Origin: Rhodoblastus acidophilus
Lineage (GTDB): Bacteria > Pseudomonadota > Alphaproteobacteria > Rhizobiales > Beijerinckiaceae
Direction: 5' to 3'
Assembly: GCF_900187365.1 (NCBI RefSeq)
Contig: NZ_FYDG01000002.1
Location: forward strand, 558,001-622,000
DNA length: 64,000 bases
Position numbers and translations under genes: made by a program. Of the stretch, positions 17,963-27,659 are shown one piece after another. The notes below the pieces were generated by a model. The model did no database searches. It was given only the letters and a program-made list of their open reading frames with translations, and was not told the origin of the DNA. Each line of letters opens with the position of its first letter. The first letter of the stretch is position 1.

Positions 17963-19018
17963 TCAACCCATGACGCCGACCAGGCCGGCGTAAAGCCCCA
18001 GCCCCGACGCCACAACAAAAACCAGCCCGGCGAGCGCGCCGCGCGCGCCCGAGGGCCGCAACTCCGAGTCAAGCTCCCGGCGCGCCAGCCAGAACAGGGC
18101 GAGCAGCGCCAGCGGCAGCAGCACAGCAGCAGAGCATTGAGCACGCCCACCGCCATCGACAGCCGCACCGGATCGACGCCGCCGGCGACGAGGAGGCCGG
18201 CCCCGGCCAGCAGGGCGACGAAACTGCCGTAGAACCACGGCGCTTCGCGCGGATGCTGCTCCAGCGAATGGCGCCGGCCCGCCCCTTCGACCGCCGCCGC
18301 ATGGGTCGCCGCCACCGCTTGCACGCCGCAGGTGACCAGCTGGCAGAAAATCGCGCCGAGCAGCGTGTCGAGCCGCGCCGGCCCGAGATCGGCGCGGGAC
18401 AAACCTTTGTCGCAGGCGGCGGATTGCTGGTAGAAAATCGCCCAGGGCATCAGGGTCGCGCCGAGATTGGCGGCGACGAGATAGTGAAAGCGCGGCCCGT
18501 GCGCCGCCGCCGCATCGGCCGCGAAGCGCGAAAAATCCGGGTGGGCCTTCCAGCCGGCGTAAAGAAACACCAGCTCCGCCGCGCCGAACGCCAAAGCGAC
18601 GCGCTCGACCGAGCGATAGGAGCCGGTCAGGATCATCACGGATAGGCCGAGCACCGCCGCCGCCATGCCGCTGAGCTGGGTGACGAGCGCGCCAAAACAG
18701 GTGAGGCCCAGCACGGCGGCGACCGCGACGCCGGCGACCCGCCCGCAGCGCGCCGATCAGTTCGACCATGCCGCGCCCGGTTCCCAGCGCCAGCCGCACC
18801 GCCAGCTCCTGCGCCAGATAAAGCAGCGGGATCGCCGCAAGCTGCAACGGAATCAGCGCCGCGCCGGTCTCGACGCCGGTCTGCGCCGCCGTGAGGATGC
18901 TGCCGGCGTCGGTGTCGGCCAGCATCGCCACCAGCCCCGGCCCCAGCGCGGCGAAACCGGCGCGCCAACGCGCGCGCGGCTTCGCGTCCGAGGGCGCGGC
19001 GGCGGGGACTGCGCTCAA
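17963..19018 (-). pseudogene. Nramp-family divalent metal transporter gene with two frameshifts
   Basis: The reading starts at a TTG (19018) that overlaps the upstream stop codon (TTGA). It gives an Nramp N-terminus (GFAALGPGLVAMLADTDAG, then the metal-binding helix region TAAQTGVETGAALIPL). Near 18748 the frame shifts by +1 (or a 2-bp loss) into LGLTCFGALVTQLSGMAAA and AANLGATLMPWAIFYQQSA. Near 18123 it shifts back by a one-base loss to LPLALLALFWLARREL and a last helix ending GLYAGLVGVMG. A complete Nramp would take up Mn2+ or Fe2+ with protons. Both shifts truncate the protein well before the end, so it is probably inactive unless the assembly is wrong here. Confidence 0.8.
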
Positions 19019-19572
19019 TGCGCCGCCTGCGCCGGGGCGGGCGCCGCCTGCGCCGCCTGCGGGCCCTGCCGGAAGGTCTTCAGGAATTCCGCATCGGGCG
19101 ACAGCACCAGCGTCGGGGCGGACTCCGCCAGCGACTGGCGATAGGTCTGCAGCGACCGATAATAGGCATAGAAGCCGGCGTCCCGCGACGCGGCGTCGCC
19201 GATCAGCTTGTTGACGGCGGCGTCGGCCTCGCCATGGGCGATGCGGGCGGCGCGCTGCGCTTCCGAGAGGATCACGGTGCGGTCGCGGTCGGCGCGGGCC
19301 TGAATTTGCTGCGCCCATTTAAAGCCTTGGGCGCGCAGCTCCTTGGCTTCGCGCTGGCGCTCGGACTTCATGCGGTCGTAGATGGCCTGGCTGGTTTCGG
19401 GCGGCAGGTCGGCGCGATGCAGCCGCACCTCCGTCACCTCGACGCCATAGGGCCGGAACTTCTCGCTCACCTCGCGCTGGACTTTGGCGATCACCTTATC
19501 GCGCTCGTCGTCGGCGCGGGCGCGCTGGACGTCGTTGAAGGCGTCGATCACGGTGACCGGCGGATCCATCAC
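19015..19572 (-). pseudogene. hflK-hflC deletion chimera, C-terminal remnant of HflC
   Basis: The 185-residue frame begins with a piece of HflK (DPPVTVIDAFNDVQRARA, residues about 3-20). It then runs directly into the C-terminal half of HflC (YGVEVTEVRLHRADLPPETS, RMKSERQREAKELRAQG, ADRDRTVILSEAQR, FYAYYRSLQTYRQSL, TLVLSPDAEFLKTF). The HflK C-terminus, the HflC membrane anchor and most of its SPFH domain are missing. Intact HflK/HflC form a membrane complex that modulates the FtsH protease. A GAGGA Shine-Dalgarno is present before GTG/ATG, so a soluble coiled-coil fragment may still be made. This looks like one internal deletion in a former hflKC pair. Confidence 0.75.
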
Positions 19573-19632
19573 GGCATGTCCTCGGGCAAGGGAAGAAGTT
19601 CGAACGGGCTCAGCCGAGCCGGGCCGTTAGAC

Positions 19633-19646
19633 TTGATTTATGTCAA
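19633..19646 (-). promoter_or_regulatory. FNR/FixK-type box upstream of the hfl chimera
   Basis: Read on the minus strand, TTGAC-ATAA-ATCAA matches the TTGAT-N4-ATCAA consensus of FnrN/FixK at nine of ten core positions. It lies about 61 bp upstream of the GTG start at 19572. This suggests the operon was induced when oxygen is low. No FNR or FixK gene is in the window. Confidence 0.5.
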
Positions 19647-19685
19647 GAAAATGTTCTGCCCGCGCCGCGCCCGCAAGGCAAGGCC

Positions 19686-20909
19686 TCAGCTTTGTCCCGA
19701 CCGCAGCCGATAGAAAATATGCTTGCCGATCACGTCCATTTTTTTCAGCGTGCGCGCCCAGCGGGGACGCACGTAATTGGCGTGGTAATGGGTGGAATTG
19801 CCGACTTCCGCGACCCAGGTGCGGCCGGCGAGCGCGTCCTCGGCGATGCGCTGCGCCTGCGCCCAGGAGTCCGTGTCGTGAATGCGCAGGCTGCGGCCCT
19901 CGCAGGCGAAGGAGAACTGGCACGCCTTGTAATGGCTGCGGTTCTGGAACACCACGCCGCAGATCGAGCTGGGATAAAGCCCGGAGGTCATGCGGTTGAG
20001 CACCACCTGCGCCACCGCCGCCTGCCCGGCTTCCGGCTCGCCGCGCGCCTCGAAATAAATCGCCTGGGCCAGGCAGCGCTTTTCCGAATCCAGTTTGGCC
20101 GGGGCGATCATCGCCAGGATGTTGCGGGCGTTTTCGGGCGCAGCCAGGCTCGGGCTCGCCAGGGCGGACCCGACGATGCGGGGATCGCGCCCGGCATTGA
20201 TGGCGTCGGCCAGCACCTCGACCGGGGTGTCCTCGACATCATAGGGCGTGGCCGAGGACAGCGATTCGGCGCGGCTCGGCGCGGGGGTCGCGCCTTGCGC
20301 ATCGCGTTCGGCGATGGCGGCGGGACGCATGGTGGACGTGCCGTCCTGGCCCTCGCCGGGCGTGACCGGACTTTCGCCGGCGCCCCACGGCTCGAAACCG
20401 GCGACGGACTCCGGGCCGGGCGCGGGGCCGTCGGTGGCGACGAAGCTCGACGCCATGCCGGAACGATCGGGCACGAAGGCCAGCAGTTCCGAGCGGGCGC
20501 GCGCGAGGCCGTTCTCCTGCCGCAACCGGCCGCTGAACGACGGACGCAGGCCGACCAGCGGATCGCCCTTGTGGCTGCGGTCGATTTCCGGGAAGTTCCG
20601 GGCGTTTTTCTTGAGATCGGCGCGCGGCTGCATTTCGTCGGGCGTATCGGGATAAGCGGCGGGCGCGCCCGAATAGAGCCGGGCCTCGCGTAACAGGCCG
20701 CGCCCCGAGGTGGGGCCGGCCTCGCCGAACACGCCGGGAAGCCGGCCGAAGTCTTCCGGCATGACGGCGGCGTGCAGCGAGGCGCCGCGCCGCGAGGCGC
20801 CGGAAGGCAATTCCTGATTGGCGTCGGCGGTGAAGGAGACCAGCAAGCCGGCGGCTCCCAACCAGGGCGCCGCCACGCTGACGGCCCAACTCAAACCCGC
20901 AACACGCAT
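19686..20909 (-). CDS. SleB/CwlJ-type cell wall hydrolase with membrane anchor
   Basis: The 407-residue protein has an N-terminal hydrophobic anchor (MRVAGLSWAVSVAAPWLG onward), a long low-complexity Pro/Gly/Ala region (about 40-275), and a C-terminal SleB-type hydrolase_2 domain. That domain has CLAQAIYFEARGEPEAGQAA with the catalytic Glu, VVLNRMTSGLYPSSICGVVF, CQFSFACEG and a final HYHANYVRPRW. Such proteins cut peptidoglycan and are common in Hyphomicrobiales. The frame extends to a TTG at 20951; the ATG at 20909 is preferred because the anchor begins there, although no clear Shine-Dalgarno is seen for either. Confidence 0.85.
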   Translation of the reverse strand: MRVAGLSWAVSVAAPWLGAAGLLVSFTADANQELPSGASRRGASLHAAVMPEDFGRLPGVFGEAGPTSGRGLLREARLYSGAPAAYPDTPDEMQPRADLKKNARNFPEIDRSHKGDPLVGLRPSFSGRLRQENGLARARSELLAFVPDRSGMASSFVATDGPAPGPESVAGFEPWGAGESPVTPGEGQDGTSTMRPAAIAERDAQGATPAPSRAESLSSATPYDVEDTPVEVLADAINAGRDPRIVGSALASPSLAAPENARNILAMIAPAKLDSEKRCLAQAIYFEARGEPEAGQAAVAQVVLNRMTSGLYPSSICGVVFQNRSHYKACQFSFACEGRSLRIHDTDSWAQAQRIAEDALAGRTWVAEVGNSTHYHANYVRPRWARTLKKMDVIGKHIFYRLRSGQS

Positions 20910-21023
20910 AAGCAACCCGTCGAACGATGCGAGCGGCCAGGCCGCGACCAAGGCTGCGGGCCTGAAAGGCGTCCCGCGTCCAATGGTTATCGTCTGTTAG
21001 GCTTGAGGGCGCGTTACCAAGGG

Positions 21024-22706
21024 CTATTCCCCGATGTGCCAGATTGGGACAACAGGAGCGGGTTCACCGCGAATCGCCTGCGGAAAACCGCGGGCGATTT
21101 CGCCGGCGATGGTCTCGAACAGGCCGCGCCAATCGTCGCCCGCGCCGCAGCGGAACAGACGCATGGTCGGATACCACGGGCTGTCCAGGCGTTCGGTCAT
21201 CCAGCGCCATTCCGCCACATGGCGCAGCGCCAGCCAGACCGGACGGCCCAGCGCGCCGGCCAGATGCGCCGTCGAGGTGTCGCAGCTGATGACGAGATCC
21301 AGCTCGGCCATGATCGCGGCCGTATCGACAAACGCGTCGGGGCCGTCGTCATAGCCCGCGCCAAAAAATTGCACATGCGGCCGCAACGGCTCCGGCAGCT
21401 CCTCGGGCGTCGCATCCTTTTGCAGGGCGAAGAAGCGGGCGCCGGCTGCGGCCAGCGGGACCAGGGCCTCCGGCGGGATCGAGCGGCGCGGATCGACGCG
21501 GAAATCCTGGCTGCCGCGCCAGCACAGGCCGATCTTCGGCCCCGGCCCGGCCAGCTTTTCGCGCCAGCGCGCCTGTAGCGCGGGGTCCGCCCGCAAATAG
21601 GGGATCGGCGCCGGCACAGTGTCCACGCGGGTCGCAAAGGCGCGCGGCAGCGAACTGATCGCCAGCGCCGCGTCGAACGCCCCGGACAGATCGCTCTCGT
21701 CGCGCCAGGCGAGGGCGGCGCCCGAACCGCCCAGCAGCCGCCGCAGTTTTTCGGGCGCGGCGAAGGTCACATCGGCCCCGGCCTGAGCAAGCAGCAGAAC
21801 GTAGCGGAAGAACTGGATGCTGTCGCCCAGGCCATGATCGTTGACGACGAGGATGCGGCGGCCCCGGATCGTTTCCGGCGCCGCAAGGTCGAAACGCGCC
21901 GAACTGGCGGGCAAGGGGCGGCAGCCTTCGAACCAGCGGTCCTCATAGCCCTCCCAGCCTTCCGCGAAATCGCCCAGCAGGAGCTGCAGGCAGCCGCGAT
22001 TGCCGCGCGTTTCGATGGAATTGGGATCGATCGCCAGCGCGCGGTCATAGGCCGCCATGGCTTCGTCGAAGCGGCCCATTTCCTTGGCGACGATGCCGAG
22101 CCCCACCCAGGCGAGCAGATAATCGGGCCGCAGCGCCAGAGCCAGAGCATAGGCCCGATGGGCCTCCTCGTAGCGGCCGAGCCGCATCAGGGCGTTGCCG
22201 AGGTTGAGCGCGGCCGGACCGAGATTGGGGTCCAGCGCCAGGGCGCGGCGCAGATGTTCGACGGCGTCCTCCAGGCGGCCGATTTCGGCCAGGGCGGCGC
22301 CGTAATTGGCCGCCGCGCCGGCGTGGCGCGGCTGCAGGGCGCAGGCGCGCGACAGGCAGTCGAGCGCCAGGCCGCGCTCGCCTTGCCCCAGCAGCAGCCC
22401 GCCCATATTGAACAAGGAGGTGAAATCGTCCGGCTTCAGCTCCACGGCGCGGCCGTAGAATGCAAGGGCGCCAGCGATATGGCCGCGACTTTGCAAAATA
22501 TAGCCGCCGGTGGACAAGGCTTCGGGAAAGTCAGGCGCGAGCCGCAAGGCGGCGTCGAGATGGGCGATGGCGGCGTCCATGCGCCCGGCGGACTGTTCGC
22601 TCAGGCCGAGGGCGTAATGCGCGCGCGCCTCCCGCATAAGCGCCTGCTTCGCGGGCGCCTCCTGGTTCGGCGCCGGTTGGGCGGGCGCGGCGGACGCGGC
22701 GTTCAT
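21024..22706 (-). CDS. TPR-repeat protein with C-terminal GT9-like glycosyltransferase domain
   Basis: The 560-residue protein starts at an ATG with AAGGAG 6 nt upstream. Residues about 25-260 form roughly seven tetratricopeptide repeats (recurring AIAHLDAALRLAPDFPEAL-type units). Residues about 290-545 fold like a heptosyltransferase (GT9): ILVVNDHGLGDSIQFFRYV, IGLCWRGSQDFRVDPRRS, LDLVISCDTSTAHLAGALG. Proteins of this composition are frequent in alphaproteobacteria and probably glycosylate proteins or glycans in the cytoplasm, with the repeats binding a partner. The acceptor is unknown. The frame extends further upstream, but the family fit and ribosome site favour 22706. Confidence 0.85.
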   Translation of the reverse strand: MNAASAAPAQPAPNQEAPAKQALMREARAHYALGLSEQSAGRMDAAIAHLDAALRLAPDFPEALSTGGYILQSRGHIAGALAFYGRAVELKPDDFTSLFNMGGLLLGQGERGLALDCLSRACALQPRHAGAAANYGAALAEIGRLEDAVEHLRRALALDPNLGPAALNLGNALMRLGRYEEAHRAYALALALRPDYLLAWVGLGIVAKEMGRFDEAMAAYDRALAIDPNSIETRGNRGCLQLLLGDFAEGWEGYEDRWFEGCRPLPASSARFDLAAPETIRGRRILVVNDHGLGDSIQFFRYVLLLAQAGADVTFAAPEKLRRLLGGSGAALAWRDESDLSGAFDAALAISSLPRAFATRVDTVPAPIPYLRADPALQARWREKLAGPGPKIGLCWRGSQDFRVDPRRSIPPEALVPLAAAGARFFALQKDATPEELPEPLRPHVQFFGAGYDDGPDAFVDTAAIMAELDLVISCDTSTAHLAGALGRPVWLALRHVAEWRWMTERLDSPWYPTMRLFRCGAGDDWRGLFETIAGEIARGFPQAIRGEPAPVVPIWHIGE

Positions 22707-22881
22707 GTCAACTCCTTGGCCAAATTGCGCGGCCCATCCTGGATCCGGCGGCTTGTCCGAAGCTTTTCGCCGAAGCCCGTTCAATCCGCGCTATACGGAT
22801 TGACAGTTGCGCGCGGCCCTAATAACCCCACCGTCCGATAGAGATTTCCGGCTTTAGCCGGTAGACCCAAGGGATTCGCAC

Positions 22882-23250
22882 GTGGCCAAACCTGAACTCG
22901 GCGGCAAGCGCCAATGCCAGAATTGCGGCGCGAAGTTTTTTGACCTGAACCGGGACCCGATCCTTTGCCCGAAATGCGGCGCGACTTTCCTGCCGCCGGT
23001 TTCGGCGCGCGCCGCGCCGCGCCCCGCCGCCGTCGAGGACGAGGAGCAGGAGACCCCGGAGACGGGAGCCGAACTGGTGCCGTTGGAGGAGGCGGACGCG
23101 ACCGATGAAAAGGCCGCCGCCGTGGTGGACGACGATGTCGATCTGGGCGACGACGACGCCGACGACACGTTCCTCGAAGAGGAAGAAGAAGACAATGACG
23201 ACGTCAGCGACCTGATCGACGGCGATATCGAGACCGACGACGAGGGCTGA
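22882..23250 (+). CDS. TIGR02300 (FYDLN acid domain) zinc-ribbon protein
   Basis: The 122-residue protein starts at a GTG. Residues 1-42 form a zinc ribbon with two CxxC pairs (RQCQNCGAKFFDLNRDP, then LCPKCGATF), the FYDLN-type signature of TIGR02300. The C-terminal 80 residues are extremely acidic, almost only Asp, Glu, Val and Ala. This family is restricted to alphaproteobacteria and its function is not established; zinc binding and interaction with a basic partner are inferences. A terminator follows at once, so the gene is probably transcribed alone. Confidence 0.9.
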   Translation: MAKPELGGKRQCQNCGAKFFDLNRDPILCPKCGATFLPPVSARAAPRPAAVEDEEQETPETGAELVPLEEADATDEKAAAVVDDDVDLGDDDADDTFLEEEEEDNDDVSDLIDGDIETDDEG

Positions 23251-23269
23251 TTTCCGCAAGCGACAATCG

Positions 23270-23303
23270 AAACCCGCCAGCGTCGCCGCCGGCGGGTTTT
23301 TTT
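23270..23303 (+). terminator. Terminator after the FYDLN gene, convergent with clpB
   Basis: AAACCCGCC and GGCGGGTTT form a 9-bp stem with a 12-nt loop, followed by seven T residues in total. The region may serve both convergent genes, since the complementary strand also shows a short A/T run. Confidence 0.75.
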
Positions 23304-23325
23304 ATGCCTGAGAACGCGGCGCCGA

Positions 23326-25956
23326 TCAGTTCAGCGCGGCGGAGGGCGGCCGCGCCAGACCGTCGCCCGGGAAAGACGCGATCTCCCCGCTGAGGGTCAA
23401 CTGGCCGTCGCGCGTCGAAACCTCGACGGTTTCGCCGTCGGCGATCTCGCCTGCGAGAATTTTCTCGGCCAGCGGATCCTGCACGTATTTCTGGATGACG
23501 CGCTTGAGCGGACGCGCGCCATAGGCGGGATCGTAACCCTTGTCCGCCAGCCAGCCGCGGCCGGCGTCGGCGAGCTTGAGCGTGATCTTGCGATCCTCCA
23601 GCAAGCGGCCGAGACGGCCGAACTGGATGTCCACGATCGCGCCCATGTCCTCGCGCCGGAGGCGATGGAACAGGATGATCTCATCGACGCGGTTGAGGAA
23701 TTCGGGCCGGAAATGCCCGCGCACCACCGACATGACCTCGTCATGCACCGCGGCGGAATCTTCGCCCTCCTTCTGCATCACCAGGAATTCCGCGCCGAGG
23801 TTGGAGGTCATGATCACCACGACATTGCGGAAATCCACGGTGCGGCCCTGGCCGTCCGTGAGCCGTCCGTCGTCCAGAACCTGCAACAGCACGTTGAACA
23901 CGTCGGGATGGGCTTTTTCGATCTCGTCGAACAGCACGACCTGATAGGGCCGGCGCCGCACGGCTTCGGTGAGGGCGCCGCCCTCCTCATAGCCGACATA
24001 GCCCGGAGGCGCGCCGATCAGCCGGCTGACCGAGTGTTTCTCCATATATTCAGACATGTCGAGCCGAACCATGGCGGTCTCGTCGTCGAACAGGAAGCTC
24101 GCCAACGCCTTGGTCAGTTCGGTCTTGCCGACGCCGGTCGGCCCCAGGAACATGAACGAACCAATGGGGCGGTTGGGGTCCTGCAGGCCGGCGCGGGCGC
24201 GCCGCACCGCTGTGGCCACGGCGACCACGGCCTCGCGCTGGCCGACCACGCGCTTGGCCAGTTGATCCTCCATCTTGAGCAGCTTGGCGCGTTCGCCTTC
24301 CAGCATCTTGTCGACGGGCACGCCGGTCCAGCGCGACACCACCTGCGCGATATGGTCCGGCGTGACCGCCTCGGTGACCAGCGCCGCATGGCCCTTTTCC
24401 TCGGTCTCCGCCAGCTTGCGCTCGAGATCGGGGATCACGCCATAGGTCAGGCGCCCGGCCTCGGCGTAATCGCCGCGCCGTTGCGCATTGGCCAGATCGT
24501 TGCGGGCGGCGTCGAGCTGCTCCTTCAGCTTCTGCGCCGCGCCGAGCTTGTCTTTTTCCGCCCTCCAGCGGGCGGTCAGGGCGGAGGATTTTTCGCCGAG
24601 ATCCGCCAATTCCGTTTCGAGCTTGGCGAGGCGGTCGTGCGAGGCCTGGTCGGTCTCTTTCTTCAGCGCCTCCTGCTCGATCTTGAGCTGGATGATGCGA
24701 CGGTCGAGTTCGTCGAGTTCCTCCGGCTTGCTGTCCACCTGCATCCGCAGCCGCGACGCCGCCTCGTCCACGAGGTCGATGGCCTTGTCCGGCAGGAAGC
24801 GGTCGGCGATGTAGCGGTTCGACAAAGTGGCGGCGGCCACCAGCGCGGCGTCGCCGATGCGAACGCCGTGATGAACCTCGTATTTCTCCTTCAGGCCGCG
24901 CAGGATCGACACGGTGTCCTCGACGGTCGGCTCGCTGACGAACACCGGCTGGAAGCGCCGCGCCAGCGCCGCATCCTTTTCGACATGCTTGCGATATTCG
25001 TCGAGCGTGGTGGCGCCGACGCAATGCAGCTCGCCGCGCGCCAGCGCGGGTTTCAGCAGGTTGGAGGCGTCCATCGCGCCATCGGCCTTGCCCGCGCCGA
25101 CCAGCGTGTGCATTTCGTCGATGAACAGGATGATGCCGCCTTCGGCCGCCGTCACCTCGTTGAGGACCGCCTTCAAACGCTCCTCGAACTCGCCGCGATA
25201 TTTGGCGCCGGCGATCAGCGCGCCCATGTCCAGCGCCAGCAGGGCTTTGTCGCGCAGGCTTTCGGGCACGTCGCCATTGACGATGCGCAGCGCCAAGCCC
25301 TCGACGATGGCGGTCTTGCCGACGCCGGGCTCGCCGATCAGCACGGGATTGTTCTTGGTGCGCCGCGAGAGCACCTGAATCGTGCGGCGAATTTCCTCGT
25401 CGCGGCCGATCACCGGGTCGAGTTTGCCATTGCGCGCGGCTTCGGTGAGGTCGCGGGCGTATTTCTTCAGCGCGTCATAGGCGTTTTCGGCGGAGGCGGA
25501 ATCGGCGGTGCGGCCCTTGCGCAAATCCTCAATGGCCTTGTTCAACGCCTGGGCGTTGACGCCGGCGGCGGCGAGCACCTTGCCGGCGTCGCTGGCGGCG
25601 TCCAGCGCCAGCGCCAGCAGCAGCCGCTCGACCGTAACAAAACTGTCGCCGGCTTTTTGCGCGATTTTCTCGGCGCTGTCGAACAGCCGCGCCGTCTGCG
25701 GGGCGAGATAAAGCTGGCCAGCGCCGGCGCCTTCGACGCGCGGAATCTTGGCGAGCGCCAATTCGGTCTGTTGCAAGGCCTCGCGCGACCGGCCGCCCGA
25801 GCGGTCGATCAGACCGGCCGAAAGCCCCTGCTCGTCGTCGAGCAGCACCTTCAGCACATGCAGGGGGGAAAGTTGCTGATGCCCCTCGCGCACCGCGAGG
25901 GATTGGGCCGATTGCACGAAACCCCGTGCGCGATCGGTGAATTTCTCGAAATTCAT
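23326..25956 (-). CDS. clpB: ATP-dependent chaperone ClpB
   Basis: ClpB is the hexameric AAA+ disaggregase that works with DnaK to rescue aggregated proteins. The 876-residue product has two Clp_N repeats (about 1-145), a first AAA+ domain with Walker [14 protein letters not shown] (about 207) and Walker [15 protein letters not shown], a coiled-coil middle domain (about 405-530), a second AAA+ domain with [15 protein letters not shown] (about 608) and [15 protein letters not shown], and the D2-small domain. GGAGG precedes the ATG. The C-terminus is extended by about 15 residues relative to E. coli. No confident heat-shock (sigma32) promoter was found by eye. Confidence 0.96.
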   Translation of the reverse strand: MNFEKFTDRARGFVQSAQSLAVREGHQQLSPLHVLKVLLDDEQGLSAGLIDRSGGRSREALQQTELALAKIPRVEGAGAGQLYLAPQTARLFDSAEKIAQKAGDSFVTVERLLLALALDAASDAGKVLAAAGVNAQALNKAIEDLRKGRTADSASAENAYDALKKYARDLTEAARNGKLDPVIGRDEEIRRTIQVLSRRTKNNPVLIGEPGVGKTAIVEGLALRIVNGDVPESLRDKALLALDMGALIAGAKYRGEFEERLKAVLNEVTAAEGGIILFIDEMHTLVGAGKADGAMDASNLLKPALARGELHCVGATTLDEYRKHVEKDAALARRFQPVFVSEPTVEDTVSILRGLKEKYEVHHGVRIGDAALVAAATLSNRYIADRFLPDKAIDLVDEAASRLRMQVDSKPEELDELDRRIIQLKIEQEALKKETDQASHDRLAKLETELADLGEKSSALTARWRAEKDKLGAAQKLKEQLDAARNDLANAQRRGDYAEAGRLTYGVIPDLERKLAETEEKGHAALVTEAVTPDHIAQVVSRWTGVPVDKMLEGERAKLLKMEDQLAKRVVGQREAVVAVATAVRRARAGLQDPNRPIGSFMFLGPTGVGKTELTKALASFLFDDETAMVRLDMSEYMEKHSVSRLIGAPPGYVGYEEGGALTEAVRRRPYQVVLFDEIEKAHPDVFNVLLQVLDDGRLTDGQGRTVDFRNVVVIMTSNLGAEFLVMQKEGEDSAAVHDEVMSVVRGHFRPEFLNRVDEIILFHRLRREDMGAIVDIQFGRLGRLLEDRKITLKLADAGRGWLADKGYDPAYGARPLKRVIQKYVQDPLAEKILAGEIADGETVEVSTRDGQLTLSGEIASFPGDGLARPPSAALN

Positions 25957-26093
25957 AATGCGGCCTCCATGCTCGCCGCGAAATCCCCTTCTGGCGGAAA
26001 GGCGGCGTCAGATTCGGACCCCTATGGGCGTCCTCGGGCCTGATATGGGAGGCGAAAGCGGCGCCGCAAAGAGGTTTGGCGCGCGAAATCTCA

Positions 26094-26120
26094 TAAAAAA
26101 ACGGCGCCCGGAGGCGCCGT
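26094..26120 (-). terminator. Rho-independent terminator after the DUF4167 gene
   Basis: On the minus strand ACGGCGCC and GGCGCCGT form a perfect 8-bp stem with a 4-nt loop, followed by seven T residues. It ends the DUF4167 transcript before clpB, so clpB needs its own promoter. Confidence 0.85.
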
Positions 26121-26128
26121 GAACTGGT

Positions 26129-27178
26129 TTATTCGGCCGAACTGGCCTCGGGGGCCTCGGTCGGCCCGCTCTCCGCCGGCGCCTCTTCGGCGCGGACGGC
26201 GGCGGTGCGGCGGCGGCGCGGACGCGGGCGCAGATGGAACTGGCCCTCCCCCTCCTCCGGCGCGGCCCCGGCGGGGGCCTCGGGCGCGGCCGGCGCGGCG
26301 GCCGCCTCGACCGGCGCCTCGGGCGGCGGCGCGAAGGCCGGCTCGGCGCTGGGCTGCTCAGGCTCGACGGCGGGGGCCGGCGCCACGGGCCGTACGGGCG
26401 CCGTGATGAAAGCCGGCAGCGCGCTCATCGCGCCAAAATCGACATCGGGCTGCTCGCGGCTTTCCGGCGCCGGCTCGAACCGCGGCTGATCGCGGAAGCG
26501 GCCGCGCCCCGACGGCGCGCGCTCGCCGCGTTCGCCTTGCGCGTTGAAGCGGCGGTCATTGCGATTGGGACGGTCTTGGCGATCCTGGCGATCCTGCGGC
26601 GGACGTTCCTGCGGCGGACGTTCCTGCCGTTCGGGCCGATCCTGCTGTCCCTGGCGCTCTTGCCGGTCCTGCCGTTCCGGGCGGTCGCCGCGCTCGCCAT
26701 TGCCCTGGCGATCCATGAATTCGCCGGTGAAAGCGGGGCGGTCGAGATAGGGCTGCTGGCCCATGCCCATCGGATTGATCGGCTGTCCCTGACCGGCCGG
26801 ACCCGGCAGGACATTGGGCTGGCTGCGTTCGAACGGCGAGGCGAACCGGTCGGGCATGGCGATGAAATCGTCATCTTCGTCGACCTCGTCCAGTTCCTCG
26901 CCGACGCGGCCGAAGCCCATCTGCGCCTGAGCCTGCGCCGCCTGCGCGGAAGCGATGATGCGATAATAATGCTCGGCGTGCTGAAGGTAATTCTCCGCAA
27001 CCACCGTATCGCCGGACGCTTGCGCATCGCGCGCGAGCTGAAGGTATTTCTCGGTGATATGCTGGGCGGTGCCGCGAATTTTTACGTCGGGGCCGTTGGA
27101 TTCGTATGTCCGGGTGAGCGGATTCGGACCCTTGCGGTTATTGCGTCCACGCATACGCTTGTTTTGACCAGGTCTCAT
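26129..27178 (-). CDS. DUF4167 protein with Arg/Gln/Asp-rich low-complexity region
   Basis: The 349-residue protein has the DUF4167 domain at its N-terminus (about 1-105): basic start RPGQNKRMRGRNN, then RTYESNGPDVKIRGTAQHI, KYLQLARDAQASGDTV and ENYLQHAEHYYRII. The rest is low complexity: a stretch (about 155-215) built from Arg-Pro-Glu/Gln-Asp-Arg units, then Pro/Ala-rich sequence and a basic RPRPRRRRT patch. The family is alphaproteobacterial and commonly sits after prmC, as here. The composition suggests RNA or ribosome binding, which is inference. AGGGA lies upstream of the ATG. Confidence 0.88.
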   Translation of the reverse strand: MRPGQNKRMRGRNNRKGPNPLTRTYESNGPDVKIRGTAQHITEKYLQLARDAQASGDTVVAENYLQHAEHYYRIIASAQAAQAQAQMGFGRVGEELDEVDEDDDFIAMPDRFASPFERSQPNVLPGPAGQGQPINPMGMGQQPYLDRPAFTGEFMDRQGNGERGDRPERQDRQERQGQQDRPERQERPPQERPPQDRQDRQDRPNRNDRRFNAQGERGERAPSGRGRFRDQPRFEPAPESREQPDVDFGAMSALPAFITAPVRPVAPAPAVEPEQPSAEPAFAPPPEAPVEAAAAPAAPEAPAGAAPEEGEGQFHLRPRPRRRRTAAVRAEEAPAESGPTEAPEASSAE

Positions 27179-27659
27179 TTACAGTCCCTGAGTAAATCCG
27201 CAGCCCGGCCATGGCCGTGGCGGATGGGCTCGAGCCCACCGAACGCCGGGCGAATCGCCCTTGATTCGGGACTCCTTGATCTTGCAGCGCTTTGACGACA
27301 GCCCTGTCGGCGTCGTCACGCGCTGCTCCAGGCGGAGGATCGAGAATGCAATTCAGCTTGTCCGCCTGATCGGCAATGGCTGCAGACGATGCCGCGAGCC
27401 GCTTTCCTTCAAGAATTTTCCTATGAGGGAGCCAGCAGAAAACACCAAACTGCTCAAAATCGCGGCTTTTGCTGGAGGCGACCGGAAGGTTGAGAACCAA
27501 CCCTCAACCGACGCCTAGGCTATCGCGATGCAGAAAGCGCAACTTGGTATTTGCTTATCTGCAGATTAGACGTTTTTTCTCATCAAGCCAAGCACAAACT
27601 GCAACTTCCATTCCCTGCGATAATGCGGGGGCGTCAGGATGGTTCCGGTTGCGGCGCCC
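27179..27659. other. Intergenic region between prmC and the DUF4167 gene, no gene seen
   Basis: About 480 bp separate prmC from DUF4167, which are usually closer. Positions 27540-27600 are A+T-rich and may hold the DUF4167 promoter. A 7-bp hairpin (GGTTGAG/CTCAACC, 27488-27509) lies just downstream of it on the minus strand. A 120-codon open frame at 27138-27500 has no Shine-Dalgarno or family resemblance and overlaps the DUF4167 start, so it is not called. Confidence 0.4.

Noticed and set aside
23665-26043. A 792-codon plus-strand open frame
   Set aside because: It is the antisense shadow of clpB; the minus-strand frame is a full-length, well-conserved ClpB.
27138-27500. A 120-codon minus-strand frame upstream of and overlapping the DUF4167 gene
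   Set aside because: It overlaps the DUF4167 start in another phase, has no ribosome site and no recognisable motif.
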